From positions 1-64,000 of the forward strand of contig JADDOH010000150.1 of NCBI GenBank assembly GCA_016648135.1: a DNA stretch of 64,000 nucleotides. Reading direction: 5' to 3'. This DNA is from Agrypnia vestita (taxonomy: Eukaryota; Arthropoda; Insecta; Trichoptera; Phryganeidae). Shown here in pieces: positions 43,735 through 54,885 of this stretch. The notes below the pieces were generated by a model. That model worked only from the letters and a program-made list of their open reading frames with translations. It had not been told where the DNA came from and made no database searches. Position 1 is the stretch's first letter. Every line of letters starts with the position of its first letter. The translations under genes were made by a program, and so were the position numbers.

Positions 43735-44993
43735 TGCATTTTTTAGCCCAACGAGCGCGTGCACGTAATTCGCAATTGCGCCGAGTGCAATAAAACAAGT
43801 GCACCGGGTCCCGCCGCCCGCGCTGCAACTGAGATGCACCTCAGTCTGGCGTGACGTTTGCTGCGCTCACTATACAAGCCAATAATCTCAGTACTCAAGC
43901 AAGACTAAAAATGGTCAGACCTCTATATGTGCTACAGAAAGCCATCACTCAAAAACTGGCCGGAAAATAGGCGAAAACACGACCTTTCTCTGGACAAAAT
44001 GGAGGTCCAAGACCGCGCGTCGCAAAACTCGCAGTTCTTTTCGTGCGCGCGCCGTGCGATCGGCATGTTTTAGTTTAGTTTGGCATTGTTTATAGTCATT
44101 TCTGGGTGAGTTTTTGCACCACGATGACACCGATTCGGAACAACTAGGCGTCTTTACAGTTATCGCACTTTTCCGGCGTTTCGTTGTGTGCTTTTGAGTT
44201 TTGAACGCGGTTGCAAAAAAAAATTGCGTACTTTCGCGTCCGCGGATCTGTCAAAATGACGATTATTCGACACCGAGGCGTGTGAAGGACATTTGTAAAA
44301 CCGTCATTGTACGAACTGTGTGATCCAAATTATTTAAAACAATCGTGACGCTGTCACGTGTGCTCGAATGCGACAATTCGGTTTTCCGGTATAGTTCAAA
44401 AAGTGTGTTCTTTTGCAGTTTTAAACGCGTTCCGCGAAGGCTACGCTGGGCGCACTCGCTCGACGTTCAAAGTTATCCTTCGTCATTTGCCCGGCAAAAA
44501 GTGGTTTCCATGAATTTTTATAAGTGCGTTTCAGTTTGCAACTAGTTTTCGAACTTTGCGAATGTCCCCGCGACTCGCTCCCCCGACTATTGTTGCGAAT
44601 TTTCGCCGAAAACGCTAGATGCCACCAGTGTCTCGCGATTACGTACAAACTTAAAAAAGTGACTTTGAAATACTGTTTTATTTAATTTTTTTATATACTT
44701 TTTAATGTTAAAACTGTGAAGTACAAAAAATAGTAATTAAAAGTGAGTAAAATACAATTTATATATAAAAAAACTTGTTTAAGCGATTGCGACGATAATT
44801 TAACAAGTGCGTTGGATTTGTTTCATGCTTGTGTGATGTTCATTAAACGGTTGTGATAGTATATTGGTTCATGTCGACATTTCCGTAGTTTAGTGATGTG
44901 GAAACACTGTCCGATGTCGAAAGCTCTCGCGTTTGTATCGTCAATGGCAAGCGAGCAAGTGTTTTCTGCGATGTCACGTGACTATATTATTTA
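43735..44993 (+). promoter_or_regulatory. CpG-rich promoter / 5' UTR region
   Basis: GC and CpG content rise sharply (GTCCCGCCGCCCGCGCTGCA, CCGCGCGTCGCAAAACTCGC, GCGCGCGCCGTGCGATCGGC) and stay elevated to about 45.3 kb. TGCA words like those of the other islands occur at 43720-43840 (GCGCCGAGTGCAATAAAACA, AAGTGCACCGGGTC). It precedes the coding exon at 44994, so it is best read as promoter plus long 5' UTR; short upstream ATG frames exist (for example 44345-44545). The start site is not determinable by eye. Confidence 0.6.
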
Positions 44994-45094
44994 ATGTCCG
45001 TCACTCTGGAGCGCGAAGGAAGCGGAACATCGGCCATATTGGACGGAAGTCTCCACGGCTACTCGCAACAGAACGTGGTCGCCTCGCTCGATAG
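44994..45094 (+). CDS. First coding exon of an unidentified host gene
   Basis: ATG at 44994 opens MSVTLEREGSGTSAILDGSL followed by HGYSQQNVVASLDR. It ends at GATAG|GTGAGT, a consensus donor (GT 45095-45096), in phase 2. An in-frame TGA lies just upstream (44982-44984), fixing this ATG as the first in its frame. Codon use is GC-rich at third positions, unlike random AT-rich frames nearby, and the exon sits at the end of a CpG-rich 5' region. No domain can be seen in 33 residues; a gene name cannot be given. The rest of the gene must lie downstream, beyond long introns. No other exon of it is convincing before 64000. Confidence 0.7.
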
Positions 45095-45113
45095 GTGAGT
45101 TACTTTGTTTCAG

Positions 45114-45141
45114 TATCATTTGACGAACCCGTCAAATGATA
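45114..45141. repeat. Perfect 12-bp hairpin just after the splice donor
   Basis: TATCATTTGACG-aacc-CGTCAAATGATA, 19 nt into the intron of the 44994 exon. It could affect splicing or bind a dimeric factor (TGACG half-sites), or it may be chance. Confidence 0.8.
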
Positions 45142-47380
45142 TTGATTTAGGTTATGTGCGAGCCGCCAGTCTCCAAGGGCTCTCCGCTACGTTCAGGTCG
45201 CACCGAGTCCTGCGATTGAACTTGCGCCTACATAGATGCCGCTGTGATCGCCCTACGATAAAGCGATGACACTGAAACGTTTTATTGTCCTCATTCCGCT
45301 TGCATGTTCGCAGTTTATCGCAAATAAATTAATATATTTATTTAACTCACCCACGGTCAGTCATTGTACTATTTTTAAATTGCATTTGCATATTTAAAAA
45401 ATAAATAACTCCTAGCATTTGAGAATACCTAACACTTAAACTTTGCACGTGGGCAAAATAAGAAATATCTATATGGTAGACAGATACCAAAATTAATTTA
45501 TCATGATTTATGATTTTGCACGTGATATTTTACAGTTTCTTCTATTATTTAGGCATTAATATTTTGAAAAAATTATAATATATTCTAAATAGATCAATTG
45601 AATTAGCTACATAAAGTTTTTAGTTTGTCATAGATATGATGGATTAAGTTCTACAACCTTACAATCCTCCTTTCATTAGTACAATAATAGATCAGTGATA
45701 ATATATAAGTTAACGGTTATAAAATAACTTGTTGTCGTAAGGTACTCACAAATAACATCGAAAAAGAATTTTCCCTGGCACACAAAAAAAAATTAATGTA
45801 GAAATAAAGAAACCTCAGTACATAGTAAAAAAATTAAAACATCAAATATTCTTCAATATGCAAGATTATGACATAAAAAAATTAAATATCTCTGATTCGA
45901 AATAATATAATATAGTGGTTACAATTGATATGTTTTTAAGAAAATATTGATACCTTCTATTGAAAATCTGTCATTATCAAATGAAGAAAATATACACTTA
46001 GGTATTCAACGTTTTATAAAGTATAATTGATACATTTTATTAAAGTAAAAAAGTAAACGAATATGATAAAACTGTATTTTAATATGGAAATAATCATTAG
46101 ATACAAATCATTTCTTATCATTTGAAATAACAGAAGCATGAACATATACTGTTTAACAAAAGTAAAATACAATGATGTCTTCATAAATACATGTTACTAG
46201 AGAAGACACTTGTAATTGGGATAATGGGCATATTTATTATATATTTATTATCTGAGTATCATGTACCCATTATCCTGTTAGTGTCTCTAATAAATAAACA
46301 AAAAAAAATAAAAAAAACACTTTTGTAAAAGGTTATTAAATAAAATATTGATTTCAAGGTTCGTTAAACTTTTCTAAAGAATGAAAGAAATTGAAAATTT
46401 TTGTGATAAAATTGTAATATCTGCATTGTTGTTCTATTGTTTATTTCTTTGAACAATATTGCATTTTCACAGTATTTGTTCGTATAGCGAATTTTGTACG
46501 CAATGTTACGTATTATTTGAAGTTGATAATGTGTGGAAAAGTGTAATTCGAACATACCCCAATGTGCGTATAAATATTGTTTATGCTTTATCGCCTGCTT
46601 CATATATTTAATAAGTAGAAAAGTTACGAATAAATATATTCATATAACATCAATAAATTATGAATTCAATCTAATGCTTAAACAATTCGCTTGTCCACCC
46701 TGCTCAGTAAACATCTGTCTCAAGGGGTTATAACACCTTGAGGCATCAAAAAATACATTCAAATAAAAATTGACGCTACTATAGCACTTACAAAATTTGT
46801 TTTATAATCATTGTTTACGGTAGACATATTAGTAAATATTTTTATTAACAGTTTATTTTGATAATTTCGAAATAGCGGAGTTATGTGCTGTCCCGCAAGG
46901 GTCCATCTTGACTCGCGCAGGTGGTGGAAATAACCATGTTTTAATAACTCGGTTTTCAGTGAATAGAAAAAAAAAATCTTATTAAATTATGTAATATCTA
47001 TGATCTAGCATACTGAAAAAAAATGTTTTTTTGCAAATGAGAGCGATTTGAAAATAATTTTAGATTTTTTAATTGATAAAAAGAAATTAAAAATTTAGGA
47101 TAAGTAAAGCGCACGTGTTATCAAAAAAAAAATGAATGCTGGATGGTGGATAATGAATGCCACTGAATGTGTGCAAAATTGGAACAAAATTCACAATGTT
47201 TTTGAGATATTTTCTTGAGATTGAGATTATTTCAATTTTATTAAAAATCATTATTTACCATCATATATACTTTCATGTGTCTCAAAAGGAGAGTTTCAAG
47301 AAAAATGCAAAAGAATAGAAATTTTTTATTTTTTGAAGTGGGGATGACACAAAATAAAGCAAAATTTTGAGATTGCGTAA
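45142..47380. other. AT-rich, probable intron
   Basis: No gene is recognised. A local inverted repeat at about 46198-46295 (GAGAAGACACTTGTAATTGG, GATAATGGGCAT against its reverse around CCCATTATCCTGTTAGTGTC) may be a small foldback. Confidence 0.4.
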
Positions 47381-47457
47381 CCTCTTAAAAAAGAAATTGT
47401 GAATATTGCTATATAAACATAATATATATATATATATATATATATATAATAATATAT

Positions 47458-47491
<34 letters not shown>

Positions 47492-47655
47492 GATTATTAT
47501 TTTTTATATATCAATATTCACATTTCTTTAACCTCTTTAAAACCTAACTCCTTAAAAAGTAACCTCTTAAAAAAGAAATTGTGAATATTGATATATAAAA
47601 ATATATATATATATATAATATATATATATATTTATCATATATATATGTATAATCT
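47381..47655. repeat. Foldback with long (AT)n tracts and a direct copy
   Basis: AACCTCTTAAAAAAGAAATT then GTGAATATTG occurs at 47380-47409, inverted at 47510-47545, and again directly at 47561-47590. The copies are separated by (AT)n arrays of tens of bases. Dinucleotide expansion inside a duplicated foldback explains it. Confidence 0.8.
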
Positions 47656-48410
47656 ACTGTGTATATATCTGAGACTGTCAGGTCCGAATTCAGAGTCAAT
47701 ACTTAGACGATTGAAAGGTTAAGGTACGCCTTAAAACTGTTATTTCGTACTGAAAATTACACTTTTAAGGCGTACATTAAACGTACCTGAATCCAGGCCT
47801 AATATAATATTTATCGGGACACATAATAAAGGGTACATTTTCTGTACTTTGTAAACACTATTTTTTAATTAATTTCTTGATAATATGTAAGAAACATTAT
47901 ATAAGTGTGAGGAGTATGGAATTTTGCCTGTGTAAGAGCCGAAAAATTTTATGAGTTTGTTATCATACCTCAATACTAAAAATTAGCGAAATAGCTTATA
48001 TGCCTCGTTTTGCACTCTTTACAATTAAAACAATGCTCAAGTTGAGAAAATAATAAGAACATACCAAGCGTTCTTTCCATCTTATCTGCATACATTATTC
48101 TGCTTCACTGAAATAAATTATTATTATTAAAACATCAGTAGTTTTACACAATTTAAAAATACAGACAAATTTGATTTTAATACAATAAACTGAAAAATTA
48201 CAAAAATTTTATGTTATAATGATGCTAATATAATCATCAGGATCGAGAGTAAGTTTTTGGTGAATATTATATAATCGAATCATTCGAATAAGTTGAACGT
48301 AACTAGATATGATGCGATGGTTATTAATCATTGATACTATATTTATGATACATTGATACATAATAATACTCTTGACATAGTATGAGACGCGAATAAATAA
48401 ACCATAGACA
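47656..48410. other. AT-rich stretch
   Basis: AAGGTACGCCTTAAAACTGT and its inverted form around 47766-47790 (TTTAAGGCGTACATTAAACG) form a small inverted repeat. No gene is seen. Confidence 0.45.
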
Positions 48411-48535
48411 ATAGTTCCGCCAGACATCTGTTTCTGGCAGCCGTAAACAAATTTCGAATAGCCAATACCACCATAAACACGATAAAATACAATCTTCAAT
48501 GGAAATTTCTTGAAGAAGAAGAAGAATCATGAATG
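48411..48535 (+). pseudogene. RTE-like LINE 3' end with (GAA)n tail
   Basis: The + strand encodes RHLFLAAVNKFRIANTTINT then ends in GAAGAAGAAGAAG. It is the same C-terminal end (FRAAVNKVRIA) as 17435-17800. Only about 30 codons remain. Confidence 0.65.
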
Positions 48536-48649
48536 TTGAGTGCAAATGGTAGTGTGTTCAATAACTATGCGAGTTTGAAAAAAGATATCGAAGAAAACAC
48601 AGTTATCGCCAGCAAGAAAAAAGTGTTATTGTAGGTGTTGATCGAAGCA

Positions 48650-48790
48650 AGACTGCCTCTTCATAATAAGGTGTAGGTACCAATACAGTATGCGGATGGC
48701 AATGAAGCCTGAAATTGGCGAAATAAGAATGAAAGTAGACTGAATGCACTACAGTCGCTCGGGCATGTAGAGTCTTTTTGCGATTAAATA
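48650..48790 (+). pseudogene. Decayed LINE fragment
   Basis: AATGAAAGTAGACTGAATGC and GTGTAGGTACCAATACAGTA loosely encode NESRLNAL and VLVPTL-like words as in 54320-54700. Strongly decayed. Confidence 0.35.
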
Positions 48791-49158
48791 GAAAAATAAT
48801 AAATTGCTAGTGCGGATATATGTATATCTGTTTTTTTCAAAATTTAAACAAGGAAGTATGAGAGTAATATAAAAAAATATAGGAGAAGAATAGTAATAGA
48901 TACTCGAATGATTTTATAGTAACAGTTAAACCAAATATTGAATTACGACCCAGTAAGAAGATTCAACAATCGACGAGTAATTAAAAGACGCAGGAGTGAC
49001 CTGTGAATAAAATTTATTTTTATAATTAATGAAAATAAACTTAGTTTTCACCCCTTTTGTATTGAAAATATCAACATGTTTTAGAGCCCATGGCCCCTTT
49101 GTCAGGATACGATGGTGATTATTTTTATATAGAAAAAATGTGTAGAAATTAGAGTTAA

Positions 49159-49392
49159 AATGTTAAGGAACACTTAAAAGGTTTAAATAGGAATAATTAT
49201 TCAGAATTTTTTAACCATCTCTTGGCTAAAGACCATTCTTTTGAAATTAATAAGGCTTTTCAAATTTTATATACAAATTATACAGAATCACAGTTTGATA
49301 AATTAGAAATTTTGGAAATAAGAAAAAGTGTGAAAAGTAAATTAAATATTATAAATAACCAGGTCCTTTTTACAAATAATTATGTTTTATAA
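49159..49392 (+). pseudogene. Penelope-like GIY-YIG endonuclease C-terminus
   Basis: An open frame of 77 codons to TAA, without a start: NVKEHLKGLNRNNYSEFFNH, then LLAKDHSFEINKAFQILYTN, YTESQFDKLEILEIRKSVKS and a KLNIINNQVLF end. The order (F)KEHL...N.S.F..HLL...H.F, then LE..EI.K........LN.Q..F is the signature of the C-terminal part of the GIY-YIG domain of Penelope-like retroelements, where the nuclease nicks DNA for target-primed reverse transcription. The GIY and YIG strands and the reverse transcriptase are missing, so it is a 5' truncation. Assigned from memory of family patterns. Confidence 0.7.
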
Positions 49393-49509
49393 TTTATTTT
49401 CGTGTTAAGTAGTTACTTCATTACTGTTAATTTTCCATATATAACTTTTTTAGTATTTTGATTGTCTATCCTTCGATTTTTTAATTCAATTTTGTTTGTA
49501 TACAACTGT

Positions 49510-49548
49510 ATCCTGACGAATGAGCCATGGGCTCTGAAACATATTGAT
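49510..49548 (+). ncRNA. Hammerhead ribozyme, family A, near-intact
   Basis: CTGACGA (49513-49519), stem II GAGCC-atg-GGCTC, GAAA (49536-49539), CATA for CATG, UU. Stem I starts ATC (49510-49512) with GAT (49546-49548). All box bases are intact; stem III lost its palindrome by one change (G to A), which should weaken it. The partner at 49073-49105 has box II AAAA and box I CTGACAA, so it is probably dead. Confidence 0.75.
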
Positions 49549-49654
49549 ATTTTTAATACAAAAGTGGTGAAAACTTAGTTTATTTTGATTAATTATATTA
49601 ATAATGTCGCCACAAAATTATTGTGCTATTTTTGAAGAAGAAAAATTATTTTAT

Positions 49655-49990
49655 ATTTTAACAAACAAACTTGTTAACACAGGTCATAGTTGACCATAAT
49701 GGATGATCCTGGAGTGACATTAGAGTACAGAGTATGAATATTTTATTAACATTTTAAATATTGTATAATTACGCAATACACTTTTTATGATAAATTCATA
49801 ATAAATAATCACTTAATAATAAAATAAATTGTAAATAATATTCAGAACAAAATTAAGACTAACGTAAATCAATAAATACAACAATTTTTGAATGAGTTCT
49901 AGATAAACAAGTTTTAACACAATACGTAGTACACTTTTTATGATAAATTAAAAATAAATAATAAAACGCCTTAATGATAAAATAAATTGT
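49655..49990 (-). mobile_element. LINE 3' UTR-like repeat, copy 2
   Basis: It shares ACAGGTCATAGTTGACCATA, GGAGTGACATTAGAGTACAG and CAATACACTTTTTATGATAA with 19160-19490. A T-rich start marks the complement of an A tail. An internal word (AATACACTTTTTATGATAAA) occurs twice, at about 49780 and 49926. Confidence 0.55.
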
Positions 49991-50082
49991 AAACAGAAAA
50001 ATGCCTTATGTTTTAGTAGCAGTATTAACTAGATATTTTAATGTATAGCGGGCATGGCAGCGATCCGAGAAGTAATGTAATG

Positions 50083-50270
50083 TAGAATGGCTTGTTGGTC
50101 TTGTGGTAAGGAATCTCGCCTCATGACCAAAGATCGCGGGTTCGAACCTCACTTCAGACCAGCAAATTAGTCCTGTTTTCACAGCACAAGCGTTTAGCTT
50201 AGTTTAAAAATAGTTAGAATGTTGATGTGACACGTATTCCGTGTTCGCACCTCTAATTTTTTTTAAAAAT
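50083..50270 (+). mobile_element. SINE2, best copy
   Basis: The tRNA-like head GGCTTGTTGGTCTTGTGGTA and GCGGGTTCGAACCTCACTTC (good B box), a body GCGTTTAGCTTAGTTTAAAA and GACACGTATTCCGTGTTCGC, then a T/A-rich tail. The CATGACC anticodon-like loop sits between the boxes. Same family as 11251-11436. Confidence 0.78.
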
Positions 50271-50279
50271 TAATTATTT

Positions 50280-50460
50280 TAAAAAATGCAGCCAGATGAC
50301 AAATTATTAAGATTTTTTTTAGGAACGGTCCTTTTGGCGTCGTAAATATGTTAGTTAATTCCAATGCACAACGTTTATGGCAACGATTAGAGGATTGATG
50401 CAGTTTGATTAAGATTTTTTTTACGGGTCGGACCTTTTGGTGTGATGACTGGGGTAGCTA
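50280..50460 (+). repeat. Imperfect direct repeat
   Basis: ATTAAGATTTTTTTTAGGAA then CGGTCCTTTTGGCG and GATTAAGATTTTTTTTACGG then GTCGGACCTTTTGGTG are two copies about 110 bp apart. Confidence 0.6.
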
Positions 50461-50910
50461 AAGTGAGGTCTAATACATTTACTTCACTGTAAGTGCAGAG
50501 AAAAAATTTAAATACCAATACAGAACAAAAAGCCCCCGATTATTTCCGCTCACCCTTATGACAGCAGACACTAAATAAACGCAGAATACATTTCGCATTG
50601 TGTGAGTAAACAATGTGAATTTTCACAATATTTGCGCTGGTGTTGGTTTCCGTTATCGCCCACTGTCGTCGGGTCTAGAAATTTTTATTATTCTGCCTTC
50701 TTAATGTGCGAATTGGCGAGAAATTCTTATCTTCGGCACTAATGTAACTTTTGAGTTCATTATTCCGAGGTCTTGCGATGCAATGAGAGGAAGACAATAA
50801 TCTAAGTCTCTGTTATCTTTCTAGTAGTGCGAGTATAATTTTAGAACCTACTCGATCTAATTCCTGGCAAAAATTGTCGGTATATTCAAATTTTACTACG
50901 ATTTAAAAAA
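50461..50910. other. Unassigned stretch
   Basis: No supportable gene or repeat. Confidence 0.4.
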
Positions 50911-51172
50911 CTTATATGCTAGCATTTATACGAATATACATTTATATGCCCAGCACTTTATATGCTGAGTATTTGTGTAATTGTATAATCTATGCGATAA
51001 TACGCGTACTGTAAGGATTTATAAACTACTATGAGTGAGATAAGTTTAGTAATATTTAGGTAATGAAAGATTCAGTTTACAAAATGTGTTATTATATTAT
51101 TATTAAAAAATATTATCGTATAGATGTTATGCGTATAAAGTGCAGGGCATATTAATGCTGGTATATGAATTT
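50911..51172. repeat. MITE-like foldback
   Basis: TATGCTAGCATTTATACGAA, ATATGCCCAGCACTTTATATGC-type words at the left are mirrored on the right by GCGTATAAAGTGCAGGGCAT and ATTAATGCTGGTATATGAAT. About 260 bp, non-coding. Confidence 0.6.
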
Positions 51173-51529
51173 CTGTCATACAAATAATCTCATACTAAAT
51201 TCCATGCATGTAAAATATTATTTATATTCTAAAGAAACGTTTGAGGTTATAAAAAAAATTGCATTTATTATGTGGCGTGCGTAAACATGACACTTGTGTC
51301 GAGACTTGTCTAGGCAGTCGGGTAAAGTAAAGTACAAAATTGCGCTCAAAATTGAATTACCTATTAATACACCTTCTACTGTATTAAAAAAAATATGGAA
51401 CTTTGGTTGGCAGAACTCAATATACTTACCTACTCTTATCTCTTTCAAATTAGTACCTAGTAACGCATACAATTCTCCCAACGATCTCGCCATTATTGTG
51501 AACATTTCTGGAATACGCATTTTGAAATG

Positions 51530-52050
51530 ATGTTTGGAAGAGAATGGATCATTTCAAACCAGGAAAATGCTGTTTTTTGTCAAGAAAACCTGATTCAGAT
51601 GCGAAAATTGAGCCGGTGCATTATCATGATGGATTTTCTTATTGCTGCTCATATGTATAATTGTCTTTGGGCGTAAATCCATCGTCAACCATCGGTCAAT
51701 CATTCATATTAGTCAACGTCGGTCGACATTGAATGGACAAATTCAATTTTAACTCCCTCCTCGCCTCGTTTGAAAATTCTTTGACTCTTGATACGACGAT
51801 CCTGCATGACCAAAGTCTACACTTGGTCAATCACATTTTTGTTTCGGCTTTTTAATGGCATACAAGGACACAGTTCGCTGTCCACTGATGTGGAGCCATA
51901 TTTGATGTACTGCTTTAACCGTGAGATGCTCACAGCATCTTCCCCCAAAGATTGTTGAGTCTTGAGAATAGTTTCCTCTTAAGTATCACCACGCTGTTGG
52001 CCAAATTAAATGCAACATCGCTATTCAAGTCGTTCCGACGGGTACTAACT
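51530..52050 (-). pseudogene. Second mariner-family transposase, heavily decayed
   Basis: With several stops and shifts, the minus strand gives from the right ETILKTQQSLGEDAVSISRL, KQYIKYGSTS, KNVIDQV*TLVMQDRRIKSQ, and near 51600-51650 NKKIHHDNAPAQFSHLNQVF with LTKNSIF after it. The ...GEDA.S.SR...Y.KYG, ..DRRI..QRI and HHDNAPA order is that of mariner transposases (helix-turn-helix, linker, second catalytic Asp). The sequence differs from the cecropia copies, so this is another, older lineage. The third Asp and TIRs were not found. Confidence 0.65.
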
Positions 52051-53935
52051 GCACTTATTTACTTAAATGAAAAAGATGCATCTTTTAATATTATTAACCA
52101 TACAATTTGTTCTTACTAGTAATAAACATTCGGTAAATATTACAGAACCGAAGTTCTTGAGTCAGGCGAATTGGGCAGTCCTTGGTTGTTTGTTTATATT
52201 TCATTATAATGTTTAATAAATAATTTAATTTAATAACTTACGTCAAAGTAAATTAATAAAGTAGATATCTTGGATTTCATTAAATATAGATTATTTTAAG
52301 TAAACAAAAATTGTAAAATAGATATACAGCATTCGAGTACATGGTAATGATTACCGAACTAAAGAGATAAATGTAGAAGTCAATTATAGGTCACTTCCGT
52401 CACATATAGGTTAGTTAGTGATGAATTAGGATAGCTAGTGATTGATAATATAATAAATATTTATCAAACCTTCTTCCCTCCATTAAATTATGCCTACAAT
52501 CTATCTAATAATTTTATTAAATCATAACAAAAAGTCATAAAAATTCAACCTTATGAAGGTTAAAGTTATAACGACATTTTTTATTTACACGGTAATTTGT
52601 ACTTTTTTCTATCATTATTATTATGCAGATATGATGATGTTGTTTACAAAATTATGTGTTATATTGTTAAGTATTACAGATTACAGTAAATTAAACTTGA
52701 GTACATGTCAAGTACAATTTTTTTTCATCACTGCGGTCATGGATTTTCGAGTACGGCGAGAAAAAATGCTGTAATTATCTAGAAATTCTAGATAATAACA
52801 GCACTTTTAGATAAGCTATAGTTATCTAGAATTTCCAACATTTCATTTTGTTTTTTCTTCAAAATTTGTTTACTTTCATGCTTCAATGTATTGGCTGCAC
52901 GCCTCTATAATATAATATAGATACCTAACACGTCTTTTTTTGTATTTAGTGAAAATAGAACACAATCTGTAACTGTTAGATTCGAACAAATTACTGAAAT
53001 ACAAATAATAAATTACATTTGAAAAAATAGTTATGTGTACATAATATTCAAGGCATATTTATATTGTTATTATTTTCAAAACTTATTTCAATCAACAGAC
53101 AGGCAGGATTTCAAATCTATGAGAGGTCTGAAAATGCCTGTGCGCGTAGAATTTCACAAAAATGTGATTGCATACATACGAGTGTACAATGTGTATTTAA
53201 ATATTTATGGTCATCAAGCAAGTGTACATTTTGATAATATTTAAAATTGGCTCATATCAAATATAATCACATTTATGAACAAAAGCCGTCGCTAAAATTT
53301 TAAATACCTATCAAAAAAAAATTCAATAAAAATATGGTCTATTCTCTTATTGGTCGGTTTTTAACGTAATGGATACGTCATATTTGATCGCGTCAGTCAG
53401 TCCTAATGATCGTCAGCTGACGGCCATGAAAGAATACTATTATTTATGAAGTTATGTGGATTTTATTAGTTTCACTGTAAACTTTAAACTCAGTAAAGTG
53501 GCAGCTGATTGTACAGCTCCTTTTATATAAGTAATATTTCATTTATGTATACACTCGAATATAACACAATATATATAAGAGGAAGGTGGGGCGATATCGG
53601 TGAACAAACATAAAAAATAAAATTATTTGTTTTATGTTTGCCCTACCATTCTTTATGTTATTTTGTACCTATTGGTATTATCTACCCAGGTCACAAATGT
53701 GCCTTTAACGTGTTGTCAGTAAAACATATTTTTACAACAAAGTTATGGCATTGTGTATTGTAAAAATAGTGATTTAATGTGGGTACCCGTATGCTACTGA
53801 GATGTACGTTTTTAATTGAAAATCCCAGTCTCTGAGGTAAAACAATAGGGTTTTTTTGCATGCACCAGAGTAAAAGTAAAACAACTCCCTTACAGTCAAA
53901 ATCATAACTCAATTCCATGAAAATACATATTTTTA
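52051..53935. other. AT-rich, probable intron or intergenic
   Basis: No supportable gene. Small palindromes occur: TTATCTAGAAATTCTAGATAA near 52774 and a CGTCAGCTGACG word near 53410. Confidence 0.45.
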
Positions 53936-54319
53936 TAATTTATTTATTTATTTTTTAATCAACGCCCTAGTGGGCTTTTACATTACAAGTAAATTTAAAG
54001 GATTTTTATATACCTAACATAAAACACATTTTACAGCAAATAATTTAAAATTAATAATATGAATAAAACATATTTAAAATAAATGAGCAATATAAAATGT
54101 AAGAATATAAAAAAATAGAAATGAATAATATACACCGTCGATGATTAGTACATAAGCAAACAGTAATAATTAAAAACCTTTAACAAATTAGTAAAAGAGT
54201 AAAATAAATATAATTAAACCAATACATTAAATAAAAAAGATAAGAAGATAAAATAAACCAGAAAAATAAATAAAAAAGATTAAATCAAAACGCATATAAA
54301 AGGGAAGTGATAATAAATT
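53936..54319 (-). mobile_element. Probable LINE 3' UTR in minus orientation
   Basis: It opens with TTTATTTATTTATTTTTTAA (complement of an A tail), then TCAACGCCCTAGTGGGCTTT, followed by A-rich DNA. No coding. The class is inferred from this layout, shared with 17905 and 19160. Confidence 0.45.
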
Positions 54320-54700
54320 GCTGTCAAAGGAAGCAAGACTAGCGGTACATAATGGCGTTCTTGTGCCAACTCTGATGTATGGAAGTGAATCCCGGATTTG
54401 GCAGAAAAGGAATCAAAGTAGACTGAATGCGGTTGAAATGCGATCACTTAGGCGCTTGTTTAGAAAATCATTGAGTGAGTGACAAATTAGAAGTTAATAT
54501 AATGCTGGCTGTAGTATGGTAGATAGAACAAAGAAAGGAGTGCTGAGATAGTTTGGTCATGTAGAACGTACGAGTGAGGAAAATATGGTTAAGAAAATAT
54601 ATAGGGCAAGTGTTGAAGTTAACAGGAATAAGGGCGTCCGCGAAAGACCTGGCATGATAGCGAACATCCGTTAAACGGACAGGGCACGAGAAGAAAAAGA
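54320..54700 (+). pseudogene. RTE-like LINE C-terminal ORF, chimeric tail
   Basis: The + strand reads LSKEARLAVHNGVLVPTLMY, GSESRIWQKRNQSRLNAVEM, RSLRRLF, stop, then RKGVLR*FGHVERTSEENMV and KKIYRASVEVNRNKGVRERP. It then switches to GMIANIR* with AAACGGACAGGGCACGAGAA, the non-coding tail of the different family at 17435-17800. Two nonsense codons and likely indels make it dead. The jump at about 54640 suggests template switching or recombination. Confidence 0.75.
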
Positions 54701-54734
54701 TTAGAATTTATTTTGCAAGATTCTTTCTCCTTTC

Positions 54735-54885
54735 CTCCTTTCATACGGTGGCCTCAATCAGATGAGACTCGGCCCGTAATGCACCTGCACAATTGCATTC
54801 ACAGTTGACCCAAGGGTGTCTCCAACCAGATGCAATGCAACTATCCACCGCTGTGTCGCTGTGACCCTCATTTTTAAGCTGTCAT
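54735..54885 (-). promoter_or_regulatory. TGCA-rich island, motif copy
   Basis: The minus strand reads AATGCAATTGTGCAGGTGCA, TTACGGGCCGAGTCTCATCT, GATTGAGGCCACCG, which aligns with the 25266-25322 island (TGCACCGCTTGCATTTCGGG, CCAAGTGCATAATGCATTCA, AGGTCGACCG). The copy is weaker than the other three. Confidence 0.4.

Larger units (their letters stand above)
49013..49610 (+). mobile_element. Penelope-like element: inverted hammerheads flanking a GIY-YIG remnant
   Basis: The left arm AAATAAACTTAGTTTTCACC leads to a minus-strand hammerhead (49073-49105: CTGACAA, GGGGCC-atg-GGCTCT, AAAA, CATGTTGA). The right end has a plus-strand hammerhead (49512-49548) and the mirror arm GTGGTGAAAACTTAGTTTAT. 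Between them lies a reading-frame remnant of a Penelope-type GIY-YIG C-terminus (49159-49392). This ties the hammerhead foldbacks of the window to Penelope-like elements. About 600 bp, 5' truncated relative to a full element. Confidence 0.8.

Noticed and set aside
53035..53244. Possible exon after TTTCAATCAACAG
   Set aside because: The acceptor is plausible, but no donor or conserved peptide is evident.
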